Below are positions 53,401 to 61,500 of a DNA stretch of 64,000 bases, one piece after another. The translations under genes and the position numbers were made by a program. The notes under the pieces were generated by a model. It was not told where the DNA came from. It did no database searches and saw nothing but the letters and a program-made list of their open reading frames with translations. Each line of letters begins with the position of its first letter. Position 1 is the stretch's first letter. This DNA is from Oscillospiraceae bacterium (GTDB lineage Bacteria; Bacillota; Clostridia; Oscillospirales; Oscillospiraceae): the NCBI GenBank assembly GCA_017429325.1, contig JAFRPC010000055.1, positions 1 to 64,000 on the forward strand, given 5' to 3'.

Positions 53401-53430
53401 CATGACGGCAGCGATCAGTTTCTTATTCAT
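47479..53430 (-). CDS. Giant Ig-repeat cell-surface protein
   Basis: The 1983-residue protein has a signal peptide (KALAVLLSAVLIAGLVAPLA), then a Pro/Glu/Thr-rich stalk with TEPTEPTEPTEPTEP runs near residues 75-130. Many consecutive beta-sandwich, Ig-like repeats follow, spotted by recurring D-x-(T/S)-x-P-x-hydrophobic boundaries such as VDKTSPQNLTI, IDKTAPVL and VDMTAPVITVTF. It ends with one membrane helix (LWIILGFVVLAGGLGTFF) and a basic tail IRAKRKRALVNDD. There is no LPxTG motif, so it is membrane-anchored rather than sortase-linked. ATG 53430 follows GAGGAG and overlaps the upstream stop by 8 bases. Adhesin-like or T7SS-associated surface role is inferred from position. Confidence 0.85.
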   Translation of the reverse strand: MNKKLIAAVMRLPYKKALAVLLSAVLIAGLVAPLASVLVYAKPGQNGHTVTMTFRDRKGQGVSGVKVMMTGAPEEEPEPPEPSESTEPIVTTEPTEPTEPTEPTEPTGTSESMETMEPMAPAEPVEEMEPEEAPVVAIEAALDGTGAVRASVKAENNGDTEYSDNYGNVSFESLLDGEYQFTITVPDGYVELENNTISVTVDNENVHKNYTLYADAVSVEITTKSDAVYGAEFILKAEVEGKGSFSYAWSKDGDTLFGKTDSELKIDHLLPEDCGTYTCTVSSDLYMDDMEPSSDSFTLESLSPADPVIDLQFNPASGSQFQASGFKVTAKVHHERQLQTLAKPTGKVTITVADQDTTETIDLSDGSATFSSIHLKSGTYQIKVTYEPGDDLHYIAASKETSYVISPRQNSEYDYTTSSSYTYTNNHYSVVYEKWYNINIHNWYNCENPFTIKPASNSVYDKIRLSGETEAASVLEVTEQTRGQGSRVYFELVDSATGEVSPMYDLYYKLDNEAPSKPSMNKINGENHVHIRFTAEDNNEVECFKLYFKDGYTDYLEAHGNNADYRFPSSSDWNYFATWPYSSDRFLYVTAIDIAGNEGEMQDSTIKRLELETSRDEDADYTETEVYHNGPITFTIYAFNRDFRYDEITAQLNEASPEDVEWVFVAADEEQNREACYKAEITTPDIEGEYTLYLYAPDYQIKRDTVDDTDNAQYLLLSEDVTFSSLKHIIDKTDPVITVSYTPKTTEAGLSAYRTRTAIVRIEEANFNPAKVYISDFSAVDLTGKPLDNEEELRKALEQTLQVGTWTTDDDIVYLSPELTFEEDAIYSFTITCVDKATNTGTYQETVPFTVDKTSPQNLTIQYDTSAVNIMLEVLSLGFYNPKVEITITAEDVTAGVDHFNVYYQPQANTYSLGDESMELPSGAIQIGVEYNESGVLATGHFTLTADEYRQYRGSLTFTATDKAGNTSELHNGDGDAIDKDGNVIPVKDTIVVVDTIAPVRTVTYEKPQQVRQKGSMAAVEFDEKALADSVDYILYYNHSSDTDIPVTIEIEEANFDPQDQIPPERDPQDEMPQDPRLAVKVNGLLYTVDWERKDAENAPNLWTGVVHLKNDGTYQITIDYVDRSGNEMTPFTSNLIVLDRVSPTVDRYEFNPVTSDGETGTDQFIEQLEYGFYFKTDFAVTVYTSDAEPSAGLNYLSYRLVSYQDGKLVEERTETAKINGGKAFLTIPAGFKGQIFTTSFDYADNRSQEVQPQAMIVDQITPTIEIVTNNSTPYQDAVGNRLFTETTSLTVIVRDTASGIKELGWQQNAELHPTEHTVTYIPNTGVRTGDTLGDGWVVTTMDQNLVTEVRRTFTYSEDDNDVTLVVDALDRSNNRRSDVRSETFTVDMTAPVITVTFTGGGSNNGIYYDEPRTATISVTERNFDANRILINIQNTFGAIPAFGFNQEGNTNVHKATIDFKEGDYKFDMSGTDRGNRNAEITYLGDNVKEFVIDLTNPDVKTNFTEFEDSSRNHNFNSSETKTVEIEIREHNFDPTTSGLRIYRWEAGTTASESGRKDITDTVLRSAPWRVEGDTHTFRYTFEDDAIYQVLLDPVDKAGRKDSEGPFSTVQFEIDKTAPVLSMRRGEPVKPEDLEFCEIYTAARVNDPAPTVTYSDLHIDHIDYQLTTWILDYSDHNAWPKMIPVLSEGTVQGDAFTLEGFEKDGIYNVKLTAYDVAGNASATSVNTYVRIVENDMIAYIKDSDQDRGTGLFSFEDKDLNPISLRPNNLKDVTVMVYGVPGMEAEILIRDSNGEEHIIGGLTDTESCEYGMDAYTYEVKLSELGNLYPEDADTNLVLTVRNEDSRIDLGIIHIDNIIPTCELPEDFHSLKWFFGNDDRTITLKNISEELDIANCAIYDNKVAIPFEYSGEERTISFTLGEGLHNIGIVLRDLAGNTNNIQEVTNIYIGLIPLWIILGFVVLAGGLGTFFGIRAKRKRALVNDD

Positions 53431-53923
53431 GTTCTTTCTTGCTCCTCTTATTAATGGAATTACAGTTTGCGCAGCGGATCCATTGATAGTTCTTTCCATT
53501 TAGAACGGAATGCACGGCCAACAGCGTCAAAAGTATGGAGATTGCGGGGAAAAGAATAGCGTTTTCTTTTCCATAGAGCCTCATTGTACCAAAGCTGATA
53601 ATCCCCAGAAGCAGCAGCACATCCACTGTCGCTGCCTCCGGATTTTGAAAAAACCTGAAAATACCGGGTCGTCCCCGCTCCTCCCCCTTTCCACTCGCAG
53701 CGACGATCCTCTTCCGAAGGCGGTCAGCACAGAGCAGCGTGGCCGCCGCCAGTATCCCAGTCATCCAGAATCCTATGCCCAGGACAACCAATGGGGTACT
53801 GGAACCAGCCATTCTCAGGGAAGAAGCCCATGGCATGGCAGATACACTTCCTGTAAACAGAAGCAGAAGCACTACGGACAGCCAAAACAACTTTTTATAG
53901 GTGCGGTTGTCTTTTTTGTTCAT
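53423..53923 (-). CDS. Membrane protein, four predicted helices
   Basis: The 166-residue product has four hydrophobic segments (LFWLSVVLLLLFTGSVSA; LVVLGIGFWMTGILAAATLL; VDVLLLLGIISFG; ILFPAISILLTLLAVHSV) and a C-terminal CANCNSINKRSKKEHE. It overlaps both neighbours by a few bases, so it belongs to the operon. The family is not recognised. Confidence 0.78.
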   Translation of the reverse strand: MNKKDNRTYKKLFWLSVVLLLLFTGSVSAMPWASSLRMAGSSTPLVVLGIGFWMTGILAAATLLCADRLRKRIVAASGKGEERGRPGIFRFFQNPEAATVDVLLLLGIISFGTMRLYGKENAILFPAISILLTLLAVHSVLNGKNYQWIRCANCNSINKRSKKEHE

Positions 53924-54267
53924 TTTATCCCCAACTGTTTCTTTTCCTGAGCCAAAACTATACCATAGTTCTGGCTAAATTTTGTTTTCGCTGAAGAGCG
54001 CTTGTATTTATGGAAATACATAAGGAAACCCAGCAGAAAACTTAAAACCGCGCCAAATAGGCAAACAAACAGCGGTATAATAATCCAGGGGGAACTCGCC
54101 TTCAGGTTCAGGGTGTTCTCAATTCCGTTATAAATTCCTGCTAGAGACAGTACCGCATACAGAAAGGCTACAAGCAGAAAACCGCCAATGAGGCAGAAAC
54201 CAAAGGGGATCAGAATATACTGGAGTAACAACGGGAGCCGATTCAAACATTGTTTGATTTTCTTCAT
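53920..54267 (-). CDS. Small membrane protein, two predicted helices
   Basis: The 115-residue product has helices at about 16-42 (QYILIPFGFCLIGGFLLVAF) and 62-84 (IIIPLFVCLFGAVLSFLLGF) and a basic C terminus. GGAGGG precedes ATG 54267. It is translationally coupled to the next gene (ATGA) and lies 17 bases after the kinase gene. Function unknown; perhaps a small T7SS membrane component. Confidence 0.75.
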   Translation of the reverse strand: MKKIKQCLNRLPLLLQYILIPFGFCLIGGFLLVAFLYAVLSLAGIYNGIENTLNLKASSPWIIIPLFVCLFGAVLSFLLGFLMYFHKYKRSSAKTKFSQNYGIVLAQEKKQLGIK

Positions 54268-54284
54268 AATCTGTCACCCTCCAA

Positions 54285-56231
54285 TCAATTCTTAATGTCT
54301 TGCAGACTGGCTCTGATTTCACTTTTGTCGCAGCCCTTGCTCTCGGCTATTTGTCCGCAATACAGGTCCTTATCCAGAGCGTTTCTTAATTTAATGATGG
54401 CATTGTGAAACTCCCTTTCGTCTTTCAATTCCATCAGGGTATCATAAGCTGCGATACGTCTTTGCACACTGTCCTTTTCAGCCGTTGCTACATCCACATC
54501 GTAAATCGCCTGCGCCAACCGAGAGCCGGTGCTATTCGGGACCTCCCCCAGCTTTACAACCTCGATGGAGATTTCCTTCAGCTTTAAGGAATCAGCGTTT
54601 TTCATGATCTCATCCACACGGTCAGCAGTCACATTAACATCGCCAGTTTTCAGGAATTCGACCAGAAGAGCTGTTTCATATTCGGAAATATCCGTGCTGC
54701 CTGTATTTTGATAGGTGAACTTCGCAATCGAATCATATACATCACTTTTCCTTGCTGCGGTCGCGGAGTCCATCAACTCTCTTGCAACACTTTCCATGCG
54801 GTAGAACTGTGTATCATTATAGTATTCGGTGTCAAGCATTCTCCACTTTTCCTGTGCGACCCGATAGGCATTCTTTTGATAGGCAATAAAGATGCCAAGG
54901 AAAACAATAAAAGCGCCAAGCAGACCACCGCCCAGCTTAAATGCTCGTCTGACGCGTGTGTTCTCCTCCCGAATAATCGTCGGAGTTGAGTTGATAGTAA
55001 TGTCCAACTCCTTTTTGATCTCGCCGTAGGTATGATAGTAATCCGTATTCTTGCTGTCACGATAATCGCCATTGCGCCGACGCATACATTTTCTGAGGAT
55101 CGCATCCAGCTTCTCGTGATAATAGACAGATGTGCCGCTTAAATCGCGGCCGAAGTAAACACCGTCGTCCATAAAATAATGCAGATAAAATGCCGCTGGG
55201 TCTGCAGAAAACTCTGTTGTTTGTGTCGCAAGCTCAAAAACATTCAAGCATTCCCAAAAAGTCGCGCCAAATGAGAAAATATCGCTCTCAATAGACATGA
55301 TGCCCTTCTCAAAGCTCCCGCGGAAAGGGAAGACTGAGCCTTCCACCGCATCGCAATAGCATTCCGGAGCCGCATAGCCTTGGGTACCATACTGGAACTG
55401 CGTCTGCTTTCTTTGTTCTTCCCGCTCTTTTCTCCGTTCCTCATCCTCGTTTTCAGAAGACTCAAGCAGACGATAGTCTACCGCAGAAAGCGTACTGTGG
55501 GCTGCACCGTCCAGGGAGGCAATGCTTCTGGAGCGCCCAAAGTCAATCAGGACAAGCTCTTTGCCATAGCGTGTAACCATGATGTTGTCTGGCTTTATAT
55601 CCAGATGCAAAACCAACTCCTGCTCCGAAACAAATTGAAGGATTTCGCAGAGGTTCATCATAAACTGGGTAATCTGATTCTGATATTTCAGAATATTGTC
55701 ATAATGATATCGATCTAATACACGTTTTTTTTCTTCCTCTGTATACTCTGGAAAGCTAATCTTGCGCGAAACGCCATTGTGTGTCTCCTTTATACGGCGG
55801 AGCTGCCAATATTCCTCTTCGCAGTACTCTTTCAGGTTCCAACCGTCGATAAACTCTTCCACTACGCAGAAGAAAGTTTGGTTTCGGATCGTAATCGACC
55901 GTTTGCCATATTCGCACGGGAGGACAAAATCGCCAAGATCCTCAATCACATCGTCAATTTTAACAATTGACCTACACTCGCGAAGCTTCTCAAAGATTTT
56001 CCATTCCTGCTCCTTAAAGCGTTTAAGACGGTCGATTCTCTCACCGTTTTCAAAGGCGAACCTTGGTTTGAATTTCAGCACACAGGAAAAGCGCAACTCG
56101 CTACCCTGCTTGATCTTCATTCCTTTGTAGACGATGCTTTCCGTACCAATCGCAATAAAGCCATCCTGATTGATACCGTGCGTCGTGTCAACTATATAAG
56201 TGTATTGTTCACCGTACAGTTCCTGTTTCAT
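54285..56231 (-). CDS. Transmembrane Ser/Thr protein kinase, EssB-like layout with intact active site
   Basis: The 648-residue protein has an N-terminal protein-kinase domain: glycine loop GTESIVYKG (29-37), VLKFK (Lys53 candidate), HLDIKPDN (Asp211, Lys213, Asn216), DFG (230-232) and an APE-like GYAAPEC. A membrane helix at about 428-448 (LLGAFIVFLGIFIAY) leads to about 200 extracellular helical residues. In T7SSb, EssB/YukC has the same plan but its kinase domain is a pseudokinase. Here every catalytic residue I can identify is kept. GAGGG precedes ATG 56231; a GTG four codons earlier is less likely. It may replace EssB while adding phosphorylation control. Confidence 0.85.
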   Translation of the reverse strand: MKQELYGEQYTYIVDTTHGINQDGFIAIGTESIVYKGMKIKQGSELRFSCVLKFKPRFAFENGERIDRLKRFKEQEWKIFEKLRECRSIVKIDDVIEDLGDFVLPCEYGKRSITIRNQTFFCVVEEFIDGWNLKEYCEEEYWQLRRIKETHNGVSRKISFPEYTEEEKKRVLDRYHYDNILKYQNQITQFMMNLCEILQFVSEQELVLHLDIKPDNIMVTRYGKELVLIDFGRSRSIASLDGAAHSTLSAVDYRLLESSENEDEERRKEREEQRKQTQFQYGTQGYAAPECYCDAVEGSVFPFRGSFEKGIMSIESDIFSFGATFWECLNVFELATQTTEFSADPAAFYLHYFMDDGVYFGRDLSGTSVYYHEKLDAILRKCMRRRNGDYRDSKNTDYYHTYGEIKKELDITINSTPTIIREENTRVRRAFKLGGGLLGAFIVFLGIFIAYQKNAYRVAQEKWRMLDTEYYNDTQFYRMESVARELMDSATAARKSDVYDSIAKFTYQNTGSTDISEYETALLVEFLKTGDVNVTADRVDEIMKNADSLKLKEISIEVVKLGEVPNSTGSRLAQAIYDVDVATAEKDSVQRRIAAYDTLMELKDEREFHNAIIKLRNALDKDLYCGQIAESKGCDKSEIRASLQDIKN

Positions 56232-56243
56232 TTGTACCCTCAC

Positions 56244-56375
56244 TTAGCGCTGCTGTAAATCCAGCAGTCGGAAAATTGATTCTACGGAATCAGGCTTGAG
56301 CTCGAAAAGCTTTTTTATGACCTTCCGATCCCTTTTCTGCTCTGTTTCATCCGCAAAGTTCGTAACATCAGCCAT
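56244..56375 (-). CDS. 43-residue protein in the T7SS operon
   Basis: AGGAGG precedes ATG 56375. The 43 residues include DETEQKRDRKVIKKLFELKP and DSVESIFRLLDLQQR, an amphipathic helical pattern. It lies between the WXG100 gene and the kinase gene, 12 bases from the latter. Unknown function; a chaperone-like or kinase-regulating microprotein is possible. Confidence 0.7.
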   Translation of the reverse strand: MADVTNFADETEQKRDRKVIKKLFELKPDSVESIFRLLDLQQR

Positions 56376-56412
56376 ATGGTTCCTCCTGTTGCACCGGTTT
56401 TTCTCTACAGCT

Positions 56413-56724
56413 TTATTCTGCCATTAGACTGTTTGTGTACTCAGCAAGCTGGGTGTCCATTTCATTGTAGTTTGAAATGATGCCGCTCAAGACTTCTTCG
56501 TTGATGCTGTTGAGGATATCTTCAATGCCTCCTATGTTCTCCAGAATATGGCTGGACTCCAGTTCATAAGCATCGGCACCTTCTCCCTGCCATTTTTTCA
56601 GAAGCGTAGAGTTAATGCGTTCAAACTCTTTTTTTATGTTTTTGAATTCGGTAATTGCGCTTTCGCTGTTAGAAACAAAAGACTCTAAAATTCCGATATC
56701 GGCTGATACAAAGCCGCCTGCCAT
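56413..56724 (-). CDS. WXG100-family protein (EsxA-like)
   Basis: The 103-residue, mostly helical protein has WQGEGADAYE in the turn between two helices, the WXG signature of T7SS substrates. It lies directly after the second EssC gene. ATG 56724 (MAGGFVSADIG) follows AAAGGATGG; a start 7 codons earlier lacks a site. Probable secreted partner forming a helical hairpin dimer. Confidence 0.88.
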   Translation of the reverse strand: MAGGFVSADIGILESFVSNSESAITEFKNIKKEFERINSTLLKKWQGEGADAYELESSHILENIGGIEDILNSINEEVLSGIISNYNEMDTQLAEYTNSLMAE

Positions 56725-56745
56725 ATATATCCATCCTTTCTCCAA

Positions 56746-58521
56746 TTAGGTTTCATTTTCTTTAATAAACTTGATTTTTTTCAACTCATCTGCCGTGACA
56801 TCATAGAAATACCCGTCGCCTGGCTCGCAGCGGGCATAGTCCTCCTTGAGTTCCTTGACATCCATATTCCCAAAAACGGATTTTTGACCGCGATCAGAGA
56901 CAAATTCTGCAATGTTGTCCAGCAGGAAAGCAAGCATAAGCTTGTCATTTAACAACTGCGTTCTGTCAGCTTCAGAGAACTTCTGGATATCAGAGAAGAT
57001 AAAGGCAATATGTTGCTCCTCCGCAACATTATTGAACTGCTGCAAAGCGTATTCCAGAAAATACCGATTCTCTCTTGTTGGGCTATACAACAACTTGGAT
57101 TGAATCACGAAAATTGTTGGAGGCTGCTTTTCTCCGGAGCAGTCGGGAATCAGGCTGATTTCCTTGCTCATACCCATTCCGCTCCCAGCAATACCATAAC
57201 ATCCGCTGACCGCGCTTTTTTCCCATCCAAGATAATTCTCATGCATATAAGCGTAGAGCTGCTGGATCGGTGTCCGCTTCACCTTACGCGCCATTCCATC
57301 CTTTGGTATCCATTCCGTCTCGACATTCTCGCTGAAGATAACCATCTCAGCCGGATTTGAATGCAGTTGAAGATGTTCCTCTGTCACCTGCTTTCGTCCA
57401 TCGTCCACCAGAACAAGCCGCAATTTCGGAATCACTTCCGCCGACCCGTTCAAGATTAAGCGTAGCAGGTTAGTTTTTCCAAATCCGCGTTTCCCGTAGA
57501 TTCCGATAAAGTAGCTCTTTGACAAATCAAAGGCTGCTGGCATAAACTCAACATAGTCCAGGCCAACAGAAATCTCCCCAGGTTTCAACTTTGCGCTCTC
57601 TCCACCCTGTTCCAGGAGCTTCTCATAATCCTTACGGGTAAGCTCCTTGGGAAAGGTCCGGTATTTTTTTACGCACTTTCTGAAAACCAGTTCTGTGCTG
57701 TCAAACCCAAATTTCGTATTAATTTTCTCGCGGAAGTCTTCTTCTGTGTTCGCATTTTCCGGGCGGACCATATCCCGTTTTTCATCAAAATATGGCGTAC
57801 AGCACTGAAACTCATAGGGTAGATTCTGGCGAAAGCTTCCGGGTGTGTTGGGAATCTTTACGGTAACATTCGCATACCCGTGACCGGGACCGTTTCCGAT
57901 TACGCCGACCTTTTCATTGAATATCTCCAAGTACTTGTCATGAGGCATATCAAATACGATCTTTTGCTTGAACGCACTCATATAAGAGTTCAATCCCTTA
58001 TTGTCAGAAGCTGTGACCACAAGCGTAATGCCCTTCGACAGGCCATCTCGACAAAGCTTTGCGAGCTTTTCCTGATAGGTTGTATAGCGGGGCTCGTCCA
58101 AAAACGCGTTCAAATTGTCCACCACAAACGTGGTATGTGTGAGTTCCTTTTCGCTTTCTGGATAATTGGTGCCGTTCAAGGCCTGAATATTGCTCTTCAA
58201 GATGCTTTCCAGAATCTTGAACACTCGCTTGACGTATTCCTCATTGGAGTTGTCAAAATATGCTGCAACCAGCGGAAAATCTTTATAGGATGCAAGCGCA
58301 CCGCCAAAATCCAGAATAAAAATCTGTTCCTGCTCTACAGTATATTGCTTGTGCAGGATATTGATCAATGTTCTCAGCAGGGTCGTTTTTCCGCTCATAG
58401 AAGACCCCAGAACAATGACGTTGGAATCCAGCAGATTGATTTGAAACAGTGGTTGACGCTGAATAATCGGAATGTCAAACTTACCCAGGGTACAAACCAT
58501 TTTTCTTTCGTTCTCGGCCAT
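56746..58521 (-). CDS. essC: EssC-type ATPase, C-terminal half (two FtsK-like domains)
   Basis: The 591-residue protein corresponds to the second and third ATPase domains of EssC, the T7SS motor. Walker A GSSMSGKTT (39-47) is intact, but its Walker B (TFVVDN) lacks the acidic pair. The third domain has GKRGFGKTN near residue 345 with Asp residues in LVLVDDGRK. Degenerate D2/D3 sites are normal for EssC. The start codon follows the stop of the first half by one base (TGATATG), so both halves are made together. Confidence 0.87.
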   Translation of the reverse strand: MAENERKMVCTLGKFDIPIIQRQPLFQINLLDSNVIVLGSSMSGKTTLLRTLINILHKQYTVEQEQIFILDFGGALASYKDFPLVAAYFDNSNEEYVKRVFKILESILKSNIQALNGTNYPESEKELTHTTFVVDNLNAFLDEPRYTTYQEKLAKLCRDGLSKGITLVVTASDNKGLNSYMSAFKQKIVFDMPHDKYLEIFNEKVGVIGNGPGHGYANVTVKIPNTPGSFRQNLPYEFQCCTPYFDEKRDMVRPENANTEEDFREKINTKFGFDSTELVFRKCVKKYRTFPKELTRKDYEKLLEQGGESAKLKPGEISVGLDYVEFMPAAFDLSKSYFIGIYGKRGFGKTNLLRLILNGSAEVIPKLRLVLVDDGRKQVTEEHLQLHSNPAEMVIFSENVETEWIPKDGMARKVKRTPIQQLYAYMHENYLGWEKSAVSGCYGIAGSGMGMSKEISLIPDCSGEKQPPTIFVIQSKLLYSPTRENRYFLEYALQQFNNVAEEQHIAFIFSDIQKFSEADRTQLLNDKLMLAFLLDNIAEFVSDRGQKSVFGNMDVKELKEDYARCEPGDGYFYDVTADELKKIKFIKENET

Positions 58522-58522
58522 A

Positions 58523-61500
58523 TCACATTCTCCAATCTGTGTTGTCTACGATCCTGGAGGCAAGCGGCGGGAGGAAGATTTGAAGCGGCTTCTTTACGCT
58601 GTCATCTTTTCCCATCTCGATAATAGTGTTGACAACAAAGGCAAGTTGCGTATCGTTATCGTTGATGTTTTCGCGCTTCTTTTTCTCGCTGTAATTATCC
58701 TTATTGGATTCATAAAATTTCGGGTCGAAGCGTCCGGAATTTGGGACCTTGGATACGACTACAGGGTCTTCGATGCTCTGGTTCTTGTTTGCGCCGGTAT
58801 AAGCCGACTGGAAATACTCAAAGCGGGAGCCCGTGCCAACCAGCAAATAAGCACGCCCGTTCAATGGCATCGTAGGCGCGGCTGCAACCGGAGAGCCCAG
58901 CATTTCTTTTGATGCCTGCTTGGTAGCCACCTTAAGGCAGATTCTCGCCTTCGAGTTAACGCGGATATCGTCAGTGATTGCGCCTTCAATATTCTGGGAG
59001 ACCAGAATGATGTGGAAGCCCAGCGTTCTGCCAACACGCGCAATGGTGGTAATCTCCGCAATAAAGTCAACGTCGTTGCTCTCATTGGAGAACCGTTTGA
59101 GCTCTGTAAACTCATCGACCACAAGCACCAAATGCGACAGTGGGGTCAGCACCGCATTTTTATTTTCGAGTGCTTCTCTTTGCTTGTCGTTTAACTTCTT
59201 TTTCGCTTTCTCAATACTTTCTGGGTCTTCTCCTGCCGCTATTTTCTCCTGAATGCTGATGATTGTCCTGTATGCCCGCATATAGGCGTCCACATTGTCC
59301 ACGCCAAAGCTCGTCAGCAGAAGTTTTCTGCGCTTGATTTCTGCATTGAGCGCTTCCAAGAATCGCTTCAGCATATAAGCAGCGGAGGTTCCCTCGTCCT
59401 CTCCGGCTGTATCAGTAACAACACCTACGCAATGCGGCAAATTACCCAGGCGGTCTGAGAAACCGCCGCCTTTCATGTCTACCAGCATCAGGTTCAAATC
59501 AATCGGCTTGAACTTCATGCAAAGGCCAATCAAATATGTAATGATGGTCTCAGATTTGCCGGAGCCTGTAGTACCAGCTACCAGCATATGCGGTCCGTCC
59601 GCTTTTTCATACAGGTCCAACGAAACTGCTCCGTGCTCATTTTCTCCGATATTGACCCTCAGGTTCCGCGTAACGTCCTTATTGTTCTTTTCTTTGTCAT
59701 TTTTGGGTTCGCCATTCCAGTTGGCGTCAATCAATGCCGCAACATCCTCTTCGTCCTTTATCCCGTAGAGCTTGAACAGCGTTACCATACTGGGCACTTT
59801 GCCGTTCTCCGCAATTCGAGTGTAGTATATCGCACTGAGCTGGCGGAACGCAAGCTCAAAATGTTCCTGTAGATCCTTCGAGTCGTTAAAAATAAATTCG
59901 TTCTCGAAATGCTTATACTCGATCAACTTGTCGGTCGTGCTGGCTCTTGCCTCATTCGCATTCCGCTGGCCGGAGCGATTCTGCCCGGTTTCGCTGAGCA
60001 TGTTCAACGTCGATCTGCTGAGAATATTATAGCGAAGACTGCATTTGCGCTCCTTGTCATTGTTTCTTTCAATTTCCACAATATTGCCGCAGTATTTTGG
60101 CAGCAGATCCTTTTCCGGCTGTACAAAAATGAAGGTCAGGCCGTTCTCATTGACATAGGGCTCGCCTTCCTTTGGGACCTCAGGAAGATATTTTGAGAAA
60201 CCGGTTTCCTTAATCTTGTAGTCGTGCAGCACAACACATACGATTTGAGTGACCTTCTGGGGACTGGCGTCTTCGTCTTTCTTTTCCTCGCTTCTCTCCT
60301 TCTCTCGTCCGTTCATGATGCTCAGAAGCTGACCGAATACAATGCCCGCACTGTCCTTGTCGAAAACGAACTGTGAAACACCGTCCAGAAGCTCATTGGC
60401 GTGGGGAAGATTCTTGTAATACCGCAAAAGGCTGTCCTGCTTCGCAATGTCTTCCTCGGGGTCGAAGAAAAACACAAACTGCAAGTCCTCCGGAGAATGG
60501 TAATATGCTAATTCAAATATCATGTGCCGAATGAAGTTCTGAGACATCTCTGCTTCCTTGGACACAACACCTAAGGCGCCGCAGTCACGCAGGTCCAGCA
60601 ACAGGGGTGGCTTCATGCGCGGCCCTTGCTCCTCGCTCTGCATTGCTCTGGGTTCCTCATTCTCAACTTCTGTATTCTGCTTTTTCTCTTTGCGTTTCAA
60701 GAGTCCTGAGAGATCCATCTTGCGCTTTTGTGCGGTCTGTGTTTTAGATGACTGTACCCTCTGCACAATGTTTTGTTTTCTACCAGGGTCGCTACGCAGA
60801 TAATGAAAACCGATGACGTTGTTGTTGTCTTTCGGGTCAACACCCTTGTTAGCAAATACGCTGGGAAGATCTGTCAGAAGCTGCTTGTTTTCATTCTCAA
60901 ATCTGGCTTCCTCCTCTGACAGCGTCTTTTTTCGCTTTTCCTCCGCCTTGGAGGGTGCCATGATAACAATCTCGTCGCCTTTCTTTACGTAATAGACTTC
61001 GTCAATAATGTTTTCCTTAAACTCGTTTTTGATCTCAAACAGCGGCTCAACCTCATCAGACGGCCCCAGCGTCACGCGCATAAAATCGTTATCGTTTTGC
61101 GAGCGAGAAAAAATGGAACCGTCGATCCTCGCCGTATTCTTAAACAGGATATCCATATTGGGATAAGTACTGTTCAGGTATTTGATATCACTGTCCTGCC
61201 ATTCCTTGATTCGTGCGATGATTCGTTTGATATAGTTTTCGTAATTGGTCTTCCACTCTGCAAGGTTCACCTTGTAGTCGCTACGCTTTTTCAAAAAATT
61301 GTAGGTAGCAGTAAAAACGCCAACGACAGCCATCGCAACGGACATCATCAACATTGTATTGCCCATTCCGGAGCTGCTGCTGGATTGGGTCATAAGAAGT
61401 CGTGCGCCGAGCATACCGCCAGAAGAAAGCAGTGTCGGGATAAGCACATCCTTATAAGAAGTTCTTTCTTTCTTTGGCATCTCCCCGGCGGGAAGAATCT

